The notes below the pieces were generated by a model. That model made no database searches. It worked only from the letters and a program-made list of their open reading frames with translations, and was not told where the DNA came from. This document shows positions 9,083 through 18,361 of a stretch of 23,304 nt of DNA, one piece after another. The translations under genes and the position numbers were made by a program. The first letter of the stretch is position 1, and each line of letters starts with the position of its first letter. This DNA comes from Chara braunii (Eukaryota; Streptophyta; Charophyceae; Charales; Characeae): the NCBI GenBank assembly GCA_003427395.1, contig BFEA01000278.1, positions 103,074-126,377 on the forward strand. Reading direction: 5' to 3'.

Positions 9083-10919
9083 ACAAGCATGACCACCTTC
9101 CTCTCATCCTTCCCGCAAATGCAATCCCTTTCCACAATCTGTTTTCAGTTAGACAACAAAACTGAAACTGACGTCACATATGCATTCCTTTACTTAAAGT
9201 GTGAATCATATCATAAGATTCAAACTAAACGTCAAAGTAGTGGTGCACACAATATACTCAGTCAAAACATAACAAGAAATACAGGCAGGGGTTATAACTG
9301 GGTTTATAGAAGGAAAGTGAAACCTTTATCTCTCAGTTTCCTGCCTCCATAACTCCTCGTGAGTCCGGCAGAGCTCCCGCAATCGGTGGGCTGACTCCGC
9401 ACAGAGTCTTGTTGCGGTCCTACAGGTTGCAATCCCGCTTGCCCCCTTTCTCTCAGAACAGGATTAAACTTAGAGTAAGAAAGGCAGAAGATAAGGGGTT
9501 TCAAACTCTCAAGATACAAGAGAGGGATAACTCAACTCCCATAAGAAGGCCTTGTAATCTTCGTGCGCCTGAGAGCCCCGCAATGAGGGCCAGAATATGC
9601 AGCAACTTGGTCAAACTGAAACCTGACTGCCTGTTGTTTACTCTCTGGCGGTTCTTCAGATCGTAGCAATAATCTCTCTTTCAACAATCACAATCGCTTT
9701 GTAGTGCGTGCAGTTTCAAGTGCAGTGATCAACGGTAAACCTACAAGCCTGTGACACTCTTCCCTCCATGTCACATATAATAAGACGCACAACATAACAG
9801 TGAGCAACCTGATTTATCTCATGTGGCTGATTTGTCAGCGCTTCACTCAACAGCGAACAACACTGCGGTAAGAGAGGTGGGCCTGCAATCCTGCAGCTTG
9901 CGCAACTTGCCTATCGCTACCCCTTATGGTGTGACGAACAATGCCTTCTCAATAGATAGTCACGCAGGCTAGTGGCTTATCTCCTTGCCACTCCTAACCA
10001 CCGGGAAGAGCAACGCGCCGGTCACTATTGCAAGTTTTTAACCTTGCTGCCTGACTTAGGCTACCTCAATTAGTGGGTTGGGCAGTGTCTCGGCGATAGG
10101 CGGGCCCCTAACTCATAGCTCTTATGTAACTCCTCCGTTCAGCAGCTAAACAAGCTCGTTGGCCAGTAGGTAAGTCTTCCAACCTCGTCTACAGTTTGCC
10201 CCTTCACCCCCTTTTCGAGTTTTCCAACCTGTATTTGATCCGCCTTAACTACGACCGTTTGCCCAGGTTGAATGTGAGGGAACCAGACGTGAGCCTGTTG
10301 CTAAACCCCGCTCAGGTTCATTCTACTTCTTTTACGCTTCCTACTATAGCCCTAGAAGCGAGCGACAACCTCAGGTATGTATCTCGGCTCGACCGCAGCC
10401 CTGCTTTCATTCGACTTTCCACTCACTATGCATCCTCGTGATCATGGATATGCTTCGTCCTCTATTCAGCCCGGACGTATCCCTCACTAGGGCACGAGAA
10501 AAAATGCATCAGGGTAGCTCCTCCTACCTCTACCTACCAGTCATATACACGAGGCCAAATCTCCATGCTGCTGCGCCCAACTATTTTGAGCAAGATGAGT
10601 TTTGAATCTTTGGTCAAAGAAGGACCAAGTACACTCGAAGCTTCTAGGAGGCCAAGCGATCCACCCGGGTACCGGGGTGAGTTCTCAACCTCTGTTATTC
10701 ACCTTTTTACTTGCCTTTCTGTCGCTGTACACAGGTATACCCCTAGATCATTTCTCCTCCTCTCATTGTCTTCACTCTTCTCACTACTTCACTCACCTTC
10801 CGCCACCCTGGTTGCCATAGCCGCTGGGCGCAGCCTTTACCTTTGGTACCTCAAAACCCATCCACTAACAGTAGAAACCAACCTTATAATCTAGTTCGCC
10901 CTATCCAATAACTACGAAA
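9083..10919. other. Anonymous region between repeats
   Basis: About 1.8 kb with no frame above about 110 codons and no recognised domain. The phrase GCAATCC(C)GC or CCCGCAATG recurs loosely near 9375, 9428, 9577 and 9885. Several donor-like GTAAGT or GTATGT strings occur (for example near 10168 and 10374), but no matching exon structure can be shown. From about 10700 the sequence becomes pyrimidine-rich and leads into copy B. Confidence 0.35.
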
Positions 10920-11350
10920 GCAAATCTTGGTTTGCCCGATTCCGTCGAGAATCGGGCGAACTATTCGTTTCCTTCACTCCTCCTTTGTTTACCTCTGTGC
11001 AACCTTTTTTCTACTAATCTCTTTTTCTACTAATGTATCATCAAAACTGAGTCTACCAATGGATTCGCCAGGCCTCATTACCTCTAATTTGCATCTTCCC
11101 TCGCCCGATCTCGCCAAGAGTCGGGCGAGTTATTCACTTTTCCTCCCGCCATTCTCTTTCGTCACTCCGCCATCGCCATCTCAGCGCACGTTACTTTCGT
11201 ACTAACCCCCATCCTAATCACTCTCCTGCCATACTGACCTGTCCAACGGGTTCGCCCTGGCCCAGAACTCCAAAGTTTCCTCTCTCCCCGCTCGTTTCCA
11301 TCAGGGATCGGGTGAAGTAGGCGTTCTCCCTTCCTCCATATCTCGTTCCC
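10920..11350. repeat. ~165-bp tandem repeats of copy B with intact hairpins
   Basis: Two units carry intact stems. GCCCGATTC/GAATCGGGC lies at 10934-10942 and 10949-10957. TCGCCCGATCTC/GAGTCGGGCGA lies at 11101-11112 and 11118-11128. A third unit starts near 11268 (GGTTCGCCCTGG) with a decayed stem. The spacing is about 167 bases. Between stems lie the same CTAATCT/CGTACTAAC and pyrimidine-rich stretches as in copy A. Confidence 0.7.
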
Positions 11351-11594
11351 ATCACTTCCGATTTCATTTGCATGTATCTTGTGCCACTTCCCATCCGAAT
11401 TCATCCGCTCCCTTCGTTGCTGATGAAGCCCACTTCGATTCGGCGCGGTCCCACGGCCGTATAATGACACCGGCTGATAGCACGGATCGCCTTGCGCAAA
11501 CTTCGAGGAGCACTTTAAACTAAATGATTCGATTAGTTATCGCCCTTATACCCATTCAATGAAGGATTCGCACAGTGTTTCTGTGGGCCTTCGC

Positions 11595-11910
11595 CACTGT
11601 ATCCCCGGGTCGAGCTCCGCTCAGCATAGTCCGCTATCTGCGGGTCCCACCAGGGATTGTCACCCTCAAAGTTCAAAGCAGCAGACCGTGGGTGGCGGAC
11701 GACGTATCTCCGGGTCGTGCCCCACTTCAACCCCGCCATCTTCGCCCTCACTTCCAAATGCACCTTGGCACAGATCCCGCCCCGGTGCTCTGTCCCACTG
11801 CGCCCAAGGACGGCTCACCATCCTCCGTGTCCCAAGGGCCACGCTCACACTCAAACCTCGCATAGCAGATCGTGGTCGGCGGATGGTGCACCCGTGGCAA
11901 CCCCCACCAT
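11595..11910. repeat. GC-rich module of copy B with internal ~105-bp duplication
   Basis: GTATCCCCGGGTCG (11599-11612) and GTATCTCCGGGTCG (11704-11717) mark two diverged copies about 105 bases apart. A third related phrase, AGCAGATCGTGGTCGGCGG, begins near 11868 and parallels AGCAGACCGTGGGTGGCGG near 11681. The right part aligns with 2286-2480 of copy A. Confidence 0.55.
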
Positions 11911-12167
11911 CCCCTGGTTGCAGCCTCACAAGCCTCGCTCGGAATGCTCTCCATTTCCTCTCCACTTCAGGCTATCGACGCTCTCCAAGCGGGAAGCGAG
12001 GGAAGCCATGACTACGGACCTTGCCACTCCCAGGTCCATTGACCTCTTCAATCCGTATTTCAACGTGGGTAGGGCAGGACTTTTCGTCGGTACCCTGTGC
12101 CGACGACGTAGCAACTGAGCCAGGCCAGTCGGTCCCGACACCAGCCTCGGAACCGATTCGTCGAGCC

Positions 12168-12235
12168 AAAATAATAAAAATAAAGTACGAATAGTAATAA
12201 TAATAATAACAAACAAAAACACAAGGAACACTGAA
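12168..12235. repeat. AAT-rich tract of copy B
   Basis: AAAATAATAAAAATAAAG, then GTAATAATAATAATAAC, then AAACAAAAACACAAGG. A similar AAACAAAAACACAGG phrase occurs near 19236 just before another A-rich tract. Confidence 0.75.
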
Positions 12236-12421
12236 AAAGTACGGGAACTAGGGGTCGTGCGCCCCACTGGCCTGAGACGCCGTGCACCGCTGGGCCACAC
12301 ATGGTTGCGCCGTGCCGCCGATATCCCACCCGCGCCACTCACCCAGGCGAGGACAACTCTCACCTGTGAGCGCGCCGTCAACTTCGGATGAGGCCGCATC
12401 GACACGGCTTAAAGAAAACAC

Positions 12422-12454
12422 GCCAATACCCTTGTAAGGGTATTTGGTACGACA
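12422..12454. repeat. Terminal hairpin, copy B
   Basis: A near-palindrome at 12422-12447 has the same ATACCCTTGTAAGGGTAT core. The inner arm bases pair well, while the outer four positions pair only partly. ACGACA follows at 12449-12454. On the minus strand this is TGTCGT followed by the hairpin. Sequence to the right of 12454 is unrelated to the right flank of copy A, as expected at an element boundary. Confidence 0.8.
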
Positions 12455-12824
12455 CCGTGCGTCTGTCTGCAGGCCATGTAGGTGCATGACTGTTATTCCG
12501 CATGCCCAGCCATAGCCTGTCTGCGTACCTCTGCCAGCTGGGACTCACACCACTCACTGCCTGCGTGCGGATGCCTTTTCTTACCATGCTGGCCTCACGC
12601 TGTGTCTACCAAGGGTGAAACCACCCTCGTCCCGGGCTCAACTGTCTGCTGCAGTTGCTCTTCTAGGAAGAGCCCAGGGTGAAGTACAGGTTGTACTTCA
12701 GTCAACTAGCCTGCAACAACTGTCTGACCGTCATATCGGAAAATGCAGGGGTAGGGGTCTCTTGCGAACATGCAGGCTTGCCTTCTCTTAGGGCGGCACG
12801 AGGCTTGCTGGGTCCACAAGTCCC
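12455..12824. other. Anonymous segment with one stem-loop
   Basis: No gene seen. A perfect 8-bp inverted repeat TGAAGTAC/GTACTTCA spans 12680-12700 with loop AGGTT. Confidence 0.35.
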
Positions 12825-12831
12825 TAATAAC

Positions 12832-12880
<49 letters not shown>

Positions 12881-12881
12881 T
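12825..12881. repeat. (AAT)n microsatellite
   Basis: About 18 nearly perfect AAT units. It forces runs of Asn, Leu/Ile or Tyr in crossing frames, which are artefacts. Confidence 0.95.
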
Positions 12882-12924
12882 AGCACTAATACTAATGGTA
12901 GCATAAGGAAACCGGCAGAATGAC

Positions 12925-13240
12925 AGATTGCACATTGCAATCTCATTGACAGTTGGGAAGTCTGACATTGTTCGGAAAGCAGTAGTGTACTGATGTTCCC
13001 CTGACTGAGAACCGAAGCCATGAATCTGAACGTCAGTGAGAGCACACTCTCACAACTACCCGTATACGTATCCGGGGTTCTTCCTTCTTCTTAAAGTCCA
13101 GTGCCCAGTGTATGATCACACAACTTACTGGCAGCTTATGAATCGACAATGCATATAGTTGACGCTCGCTGCAGAATAGGAGTTCACGATGATGTCAACC
13201 CCATGTAGACCATCGCCAAAGCCAGGTATGTTCCCGTACA
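12925..13240 (+). repeat. Mosaic repeat unit, copy 1 (homologous to 16335-16690)
   Basis: It starts after an AAT tract. It contains a perfect stem AGATTGCA/TGCAATCT (12925-12943), a hairpin GTGAGAG-CACA-CTCTCAC (13036-13053), TACGTATCC, AGTGCCCAG (near 13103), GACAATGCA (near 13145), and an ATG-TCA-ACC motif (13192) followed by CCATCGCCAAAGCCAGGTATG, then a pyrimidine tract. The same order recurs after the AAT tract at 16251-16325. Sequence identity is modest but the order is complete. Confidence 0.65.
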
Positions 13241-13252
13241 TTATCGACCTCA

Positions 13253-13385
13253 CCCTTCTTTCTCTCTCTTTCTGTGTCTGCCTGTCTATCTGTCTATTTG
13301 TGTATCTATCTCTTTGCTTGTCTGTGTCCATTTATCTGTTTTGTCTATCTCTGTTTGTTGGTCTGTCTATCTATGTTCCTTTGTC
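13253..13385. repeat. Pyrimidine/TCTG-TCTA microsatellite-like tract
   Basis: Imperfect TCTGTCTATCTGTC-type sequence following repeat unit 1. The equivalent position after unit 2 (16680-16760) is CATCATCACC, TCTCTCTC and CACACA. Confidence 0.85.
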
Positions 13386-13740
13386 TGGTTGTATGCAGAT
13401 ACTTAGACAACATCAATACCAAGGGGAGTCCGCTTCTGTACATAATCCAGGCCCTCGGTTGTGAGTTAATCTGTTCGACTGTGGGAGGGGGGGGACCTGA
13501 GACTAATCAGCCCCGTCAGACACTTCAAAGGGACTGGCCTCAAGGTGGTCAACCTTCAGTTTTGCTATGCTGCTTGGACGCTAGCTCGACTGTGACTGAA
13601 CGCTGGCATTTGACGCTGGCATGACGTTAACGAGACGCTGGTTGTGCGCATGCACTGTGGATGACGACGAGGGGTTGTGGCAGCATGCTGGCGCTTTCTG
13701 TTTTGTGCGCCAGGCATTGCTGATGCGTTGTTGTTATTTG

Positions 13741-13840
13741 TCTACATTGCGGATGTGGCGCTTCCCACAGATCTACATTATTGATGTGGCGCTGCCACCT
13801 ATCCACTACATCTGACGTGGCATAGGCCACACTGTCTACA
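13741..13840. repeat. ~31-bp tandem repeat with GTGGC/GCCAC stems
   Basis: Units start at 13741, 13772, about 13804 and 13835 with (T)CTACAT. The first three contain a GATGTGGCG- or GACGTGGC-type phrase pairing with a following CCCAC or GCCAC. The second stem is intact (GTGGC-GCT-GCCAC), the first has a mismatch, and the third is GTGGC-ATAG-GCCAC. The loop changes while the stem is kept. Confidence 0.7.
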
Positions 13841-14239
13841 TGAGGTGACTGATTGCGACCAGGAGGGAGATCGGGATCTGTGGATGATTGGGATAGGGCA
13901 CTCACCTAAGCTTGACGTCGTTACTGTATTCTGCGACTGTCTTCATGTTCTTAACGAGTTAAGAGTGCCAAGTGACACTTCTGTGTGATTTGAACTTATC
14001 AGGCTTGTTACTATTATTGATTGATGACATGGAGGTGAGGGGAAGCCCGAAGAAGGAGGGGGAAGTGATTAGGCTAATCTTGTGTGGTCACCTGATTATT
14101 TCTTCCACTTTCTCATCTATCTATTTCCCCCCAGTTTTCCTTTCCTCTCTCTCATTTTGTGTCTGTTTGTCCGATTGTTTATGTCAGTCGAACTGCATCC
14201 AGCTGTCCGCACCTGTTTGTCGATATCTCTCTCACTGGG
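13841..14239. other. Mosaic spacer with pyrimidine-rich stretch
   Basis: No gene seen. 14100-14240 is a TCTATCTATTT / CTCTCTCTC / TGTCTGTTTGTCC stretch resembling the tract at 13253-13385, again directly followed by an AAT tract. Confidence 0.4.
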
Positions 14240-14295
14240 ATAATAGTAATAATTGATAATAATATAAAATAATAATAATAACAATAATAATAAAT
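14240..14295. repeat. (AAT)n tract
   Basis: Imperfect AAT/ATA repeats. Followed 17 bases later by GTGACAGACGCAGATCCC (14312), a probable diverged form of the ATG-ACN-ACN-AAY motif. Confidence 0.9.
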
Positions 14296-14340
14296 GGTTT
14301 TCACCTTTGCAGTGACAGACGCAGATCCCAGGGTTCAGTC

Positions 14341-15284
14341 TGCAGGCTTGTCGAGTAGGGGTCTCAGTTACATAGAGGTCGTAGTTGTAGTAATTCTAGT
14401 AGGTCAAGGTCTTAACTGCAGTCCTGAATGATCAAGGTCCACCGGCTTCCGAAAAATCCGGAAGTGGTACTTAAAGCGTTTCTTACAGCAGATCAGAGGC
14501 AGGTAGGCAAGTGGTGAATCCAACCGTACTCAGTCAGCGGTACCCAATCCCAGTCTCTCTTAGCCCAGTCAGCAAATACCATGGGGTTCTGTGTGTTACA
14601 GGGGCCCGGTGTCAAAGGGGTAGACCAGCGGCCAACAAAAGTATAAATCAAGAAGTGGCGCCCAACCATTCATTCATTTCTGCGTGAGCCATGCGGAAGC
14701 ACTGCCCAGACGTCTTGTGTGGGGTGGTCTGCAGATGCTCGAGGTTGAAGCGGCTTGCTAGGAGATAGGTCGTTCTTCGCCAGTAGTTGCTCTATCTTAG
14801 AGATTGAGTTCAGGGCGTGTGTAGTACTGAGTGAGCGTGAGTGGGATATTCAAGGTGATTCGAAGTTGAGCGTGTGTGAACGGGTGGTGGACACATGTCA
14901 GAAGTGAGAAGTGCAGGTGCTTTGGCGTCATAACCAGTCTGCAGCGAATTTGTTTCTGAACTGTGTTCTCTATCTTCATATCTTTGATCTTTGTGTGGGT
15001 TTTGGATTTCCATTTGTCTACTGTCCGTCATTATTTGTATGTTCGTGCATGTCTTCCTCCCTCTTTTTTTCTCCTCGGGAAGGCAGCACAATCCTTCACA
15101 CTGCTCTCCATACCGAGACCACAACATGGATATGCCAGGCTCAAACTCGCATTTTTTCATAAGCCAGGTAGATGACGGACCAGTCCTTGCGGCACCAATT
15201 AGAGGATATTTTTGCACACATTCAACAGTTCCCCACTCTCGCATATGGTAAACAACGGATGTAGGGTCGAGTAACTCGAAATTA
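14341..15284. other. Anonymous mosaic segment
   Basis: About 0.9 kb with no gene supported. The longest minus-strand frame (14810-15244, 144 codons) has no recognised domain. CATACCGAGACCACAACATGG (about 15108) closely matches CATACCAAGACCACGACATAG (about 17320), so this stretch belongs to the same duplicated mosaic. A TGGCGCCCA string at 14656 was considered as a PBS and rejected. Confidence 0.35.
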
Positions 15285-15350
15285 AATCAATAATAATAGT
15301 GAGAATAATCATAAGAATAAGAATAAGAATAAGAATAATAACATAAATAA
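15285..15350. repeat. (AAT)/(GAATAA)n tract
   Basis: AAT units followed by AAGAATAAGAATAAGAATAA, with a secondary hexamer periodicity. Confidence 0.9.
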
Positions 15351-16250
15351 TGTCAAAACCTATTAATTCAATATTAGTGAACACACATATTTATACCTCA
15401 TGCATATATGAGATTACACAAAGTTCATAACGAAGGTCAGAGAGATTAAGACCGGATAGCGCAGCCTATGAATTACAATAAGTTATTACAAGAGCAATAA
15501 GAGTTCAAGTCACCAGCACTCATCAGTGCACACCGAAGGTAACTTGTAACCATCATAAACTCTTAGGTAAGAATCTTTTCCTTTCTGTTCTTTTCTTTTG
15601 TGTATCTCTTCTCCTTACTAGTCGCCGCTCTAGCTATGTCCTCGTTGTATCTTCTCTCCCTTCACGAATGCACACTCACTAACTTTTACTCAATGATATA
15701 CTCTGAATACACATATCGATAAGCCTACTTAACTATCTGAAGTCTACTACCAACACTCTGTACTGGCGCAGCTATGGTTGCTTTCTCCTTGCCAGTGCTA
15801 ACACTTCCTCTCTTTCTCTTTTCCCTAGCGCAGCATTCTAACTTCAGCGCGTTGTCCTTCACTATAGTGCACAAATGCACCAACACTTCCGCACTTCTCA
15901 ATTTGCCCGAATGGTAGGCTGACCAGTCCTTTTCTAGCTTTGGATAGTACTTCAACTCGTGCCAGCCTCTGTTTCCTGGGGCCTAAATGGGTTCAAGTAC
16001 CACATCCCTACGACCCGTCTGCTTCTGAATGTCAAGGCTTGGAACTTGTCCCGAATTTTCATTTGTGTGTTGCTGCTTAAGCCTCTGAGTCACGACTTTT
16101 ATCTGTGGAGCATGACCCTTGACTGTGAGTTGAGACTCTTGACTGTGCGATATGACTTCTGAATGTGGGTTGTCACTGCTGTATGCAACTCCCCCGTTTT
16201 TCTTATGTGACCATCCATCTCTTTGCTTTTTGTAATTATGACTAAATTAC
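15351..16250. other. Anonymous segment with a small repeat
   Basis: About 0.9 kb without a supported gene. At 16113-16172 a ~20-base phrase recurs three times: TGACCCTTGACTGTGAGT, TGAGACTCTTGACTGTGCG, TGACTTCTGAATGTGGGT. Confidence 0.4.
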
Positions 16251-16286
16251 TAAAATAATATAAAAATAACACTATTAATAATAACG

Positions 16287-16324
<38 letters not shown>

Positions 16325-16325
16325 A
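16251..16325. repeat. (AAT)n microsatellite
   Basis: Imperfect then perfect AAT repeats. Marks the start of mosaic unit copy 2. Confidence 0.95.
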
Positions 16326-16334
16326 TAGTGTGCA

Positions 16335-16690
16335 GAGGAAATGAGCAATAGCGAGCAAACAATATTCAGAATGCATAATCACATTTAATACCAGAAAGTA
16401 TCACAGTGTTTAGAAAAGCAGCGTTGCACCAATATAATACCAATGAAGAATCGTAACATTGAAGGCTAAATGCTATTGAGAGTTTGCTCTCGCCACGACC
16501 ACATACGTGTCCAGACTCTTCTCCATACTCAGCGTTCAGTGCCCAGCCTACTCCCTACACAGCCATTACCGGCCTACTAATTGACAATGCAACTACTGAC
16601 GTCAGCAGCCAACGAAGTACTTGAAGATGACGACCAATACAGATCATCTCCAATACCAAGCATATGCCCTCACATCATCACCATCATCAT
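16335..16690 (+). repeat. Mosaic repeat unit, copy 2
   Basis: Carries a GAGAG-TTTG-CTCTC hairpin (16478-16491), TACGTGTCC, CAGTGCCCAG (near 16534), GACAATGCA (near 16583), and ATG-ACG-ACC-AAT-ACA-GAT (16627) with CTCCAATACCAAG, then a microsatellite. This reproduces the module order of 12925-13240. The hairpin loops differ (CACA against TTTG) while the stem is conserved. Confidence 0.65.
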
Positions 16691-16945
16691 TCGTCTCTCT
16701 CTCTTCCTCATACGCACACACCTGCTCGCACCCATATGCATATACACACATATACGTACACATGCGTGCAATCAAACAAACATGTATGGCAATTTATATT
16801 TTCACGTTCTTTCGTTAAATTCTTTCGATTTAGATCATGTTATCAATGGAAGTATCATAAAGTCCACCCGATCTATGCAAGCATGTGCACACACACACAT
16901 GCATACATGCACGCACACATGCTCACACATACGCGAGCGTAAGTA
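16680..16945. repeat. CATCAT / CT / CACATA tracts with ATTC-centred unit 1
   Basis: Low-complexity CATCATCACC, then CT and CACATA tracts, then a unit with TATTTTCACGTTCTTTCG, AAATTCTTTCGA and ATCATGTTATCAATGG (16800-16860), then more CACACATGCATACATG. Open frames of about 90-120 codons over this are low-complexity artefacts. Confidence 0.8.
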
Positions 16946-16949
16946 AGCA

Positions 16950-17215
16950 AGTGTGTCAGTGCATAGTTCCACGTTTTATCATTAGATCCATTCGACCTCA
17001 CTCATCTCTTCGATCGGAGTGTCGTGAAATCGCCGCGACTCATACACACTGATACACACATACACGTACACACACACAATCAAACATCTAAGTACGACAA
17101 TGTATGTTTCCACGTTCTAACGGACGATTCATCTATTTCTACTCATCAGATCGATGAAATGAAGAGAGATTCATCCGATCTTTGCTTATCCTATCGATGT
17201 AAACAGCGTGAGGTC
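16950..17215. repeat. ATTC-centred inverted-repeat units 2-4
   Basis: Unit 2 (about 16965-17030) has TTCCACGTTTTATCATTAG, ATCCATTCGAC and TCTTCGATCGG. Unit 3 (about 17100-17165) has TTTCCACGTTCTAACGG, GATTCATC and AGATCGATGAAATGAAG. A partial unit 4 (17166-17215) has GAGATTCATCCGATCTTTGC, CTATCGATG and AGCGTGAGG. CACACATACA tracts separate the units. Confidence 0.65.
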
Positions 17216-17520
17216 TGCCCACCTGTTTTTTTTTTTCTCTCTCTCGTGTTCGTCGTCGTCTGATTCGAATGGGCTCGATGCCTCCTCGCAGCGTGACTCG
17301 GTCCGTCACGATGTGCAGCATACCAAGACCACGACATAGGGAACACGAACGACATACGAGTGTATGTCCTACAAGGTCGGGCGGACGACTGGCCAACCCT
17401 CACGAAGTCATTAGTGAATGCATCATTCATTGCATAAGTCTTCACCCTTTCATACGGCATGTGGAAAGTGCAAGGTCTGGCTTCCTGCGTCACCTCAGGC
17501 TGCTCTCTAATGCTACTCGG
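17216..17520. other. Mosaic spacer with T-run and stem
   Basis: A 12-T run followed by CTCTCTCTC lies near 17226. GTGAC-TCGGTCC-GTCAC forms a short stem near 17293, and CATACCAAGACCACGACATAG lies at about 17320. No gene supported. Confidence 0.45.
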
Positions 17521-17560
17521 ATGACAACGAACGCAGAGCCTATCTACCAAGTTGAAAACA
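17521..17560 (+). repeat. Recurrent ATG-ACN-ACN-AAY motif, copy 3
   Basis: ATGACAACGAACGCAGAGCC followed by TATCTACCAAGTTG reads MTTNAEPIYQV. Related sequences lie at 13192, 16627 and 18362, and probably at 14312. The pair at 17521 and 18362 is best conserved, also in about 35 bases upstream (CTACTCGG against ATACTTGG just before ATG). It may be a fragment of an ancestral coding start or simply part of the repeat. Confidence 0.6.
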
Positions 17561-17813
17561 CCTTCTATTCAGTAGCATACCGAGTTTGGTGGGTGCTTCA
17601 CATAAATCTCTACTTTGGCTTATGGTAAGTTACGGTGTTGCCACTTAACACTTTCTGTAACGACGCGCAACACCGTATGGTACAAAACATGAAGATGATG
17701 AACCAACTTCTCGATATTATCGGCGGATTATCCACACATCTCACTCGTCTCCGCCTTCACAAATGGTAAGCAACCAAATCAGGTAAGATTAAGTTTCATA
17801 AAACCAACAACGA
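17561..17813. other. Mosaic spacer
   Basis: No gene supported. Two donor-like GTAAG strings (AATGGTAAGC near 17763, CAGGTAAGA near 17780) occur without a matching exon. Confidence 0.35.
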
Positions 17814-17840
17814 AAATAATAATAATAATAATAATAACAA
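17814..17840. repeat. (AAT)n tract
   Basis: About nine AAT units. Confidence 0.9.
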
Positions 17841-17959
17841 TCATACACTACCTATTCTTCTGAATATAATACAGGCAACATGAGAGGTGCCGCCTTTCTT
17901 TGTTATTCACTAACCCGCCTCACCAAGGTGATTGTTTTTTCTCTGCCTCTCTCTTTCAT

Positions 17960-18315
17960 CCGTACGTCATAGTAGCAATGTGGATTTCCTTGTTTTGGCG
18001 GTAGATTCACATAATTTTTCTTTTCCTCACCCTATCGATTAAATTAGCAAGGATCCCTTCCGAGATTCGTCATACACATACAAAATCAATCGAACAAATG
18101 TGGAAGCGTATATTTTCATGTTGTATCGGAAGATTCTTCCGATTTTGCTCATCGTACTTGTGGAAGAAGCATGAGGTGGTCGCATGATACAAACACACAT
18201 ACACGCATACATACATGTACGCGTGTAGTAATGCATTGTTTCAAGTTTTAATAGTAGATTCATTCTACTTTGCTCATTCTATCGATAAAAGTAGCGTGAT
18301 GATAGTTGTGAGGTT
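17960..18315. repeat. ATTC-centred inverted-repeat units 5-7
   Basis: Unit 5 (about 17965-18050) has GCGGTAGATTCACATAA and CCTATCGATT. Unit 6 (about 18080-18180) has TCGGAAGATTCTTCCGA, almost a perfect palindrome, then TTTTGCTCATCG and GAAGCATGAGG. Unit 7 (about 18230-18315) has AGTAGATTCATTCTACT, then TTGCTCATTC, TATCGATAAAAGTAGCGTGA. Different stem bases around the same ATTC centre still pair in units 6 and 7. A CACACATACACGCATACATA tract separates units 6 and 7. Confidence 0.7.
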
Positions 18316-18361
18316 GGAGACTCACATGTCGCCCAGTTCGTTGCTTCACGACGATACTTGG

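Larger units (their letters stand above)
10920..12454 (-). mobile_element. Composite repeat element, copy B
   Basis: Second copy of the composite element, about 1.5 kb, with the four modules of copy A in the same order: ~165-bp hairpin repeats (10920-11350), GC-rich module (11690-11900), AAT tract (12168-12235) and terminal palindrome with ACGACA (12422-12454). On the minus strand it would begin TGTCGT at 12454. Open frames of up to about 160 codons lie in the GC-rich part on both strands and overlap each other; none resembles a known protein. It could be a long LTR or the body of a non-autonomous retroelement. The left end is undefined. Confidence 0.5.

Noticed and set aside
11926-12405. 159-codon minus-strand frame in copy B
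   Set aside because: Includes a translated AAT tract and overlaps several other frames; no counterpart in copy A.
12679-13045. Poly-Asn, poly-Leu and poly-Tyr frames
   Set aside because: Direct translation of the (AAT)n microsatellite.
14655-14664. GTGGCGCCCA as a second primer-binding site
   Set aside because: Only about nine bases fit a PBS and no LTR ends beside it.
16680-16946. 121-codon His/Thr-rich frame
   Set aside because: Translation of CATCAT, CT and CACATA low-complexity tracts.
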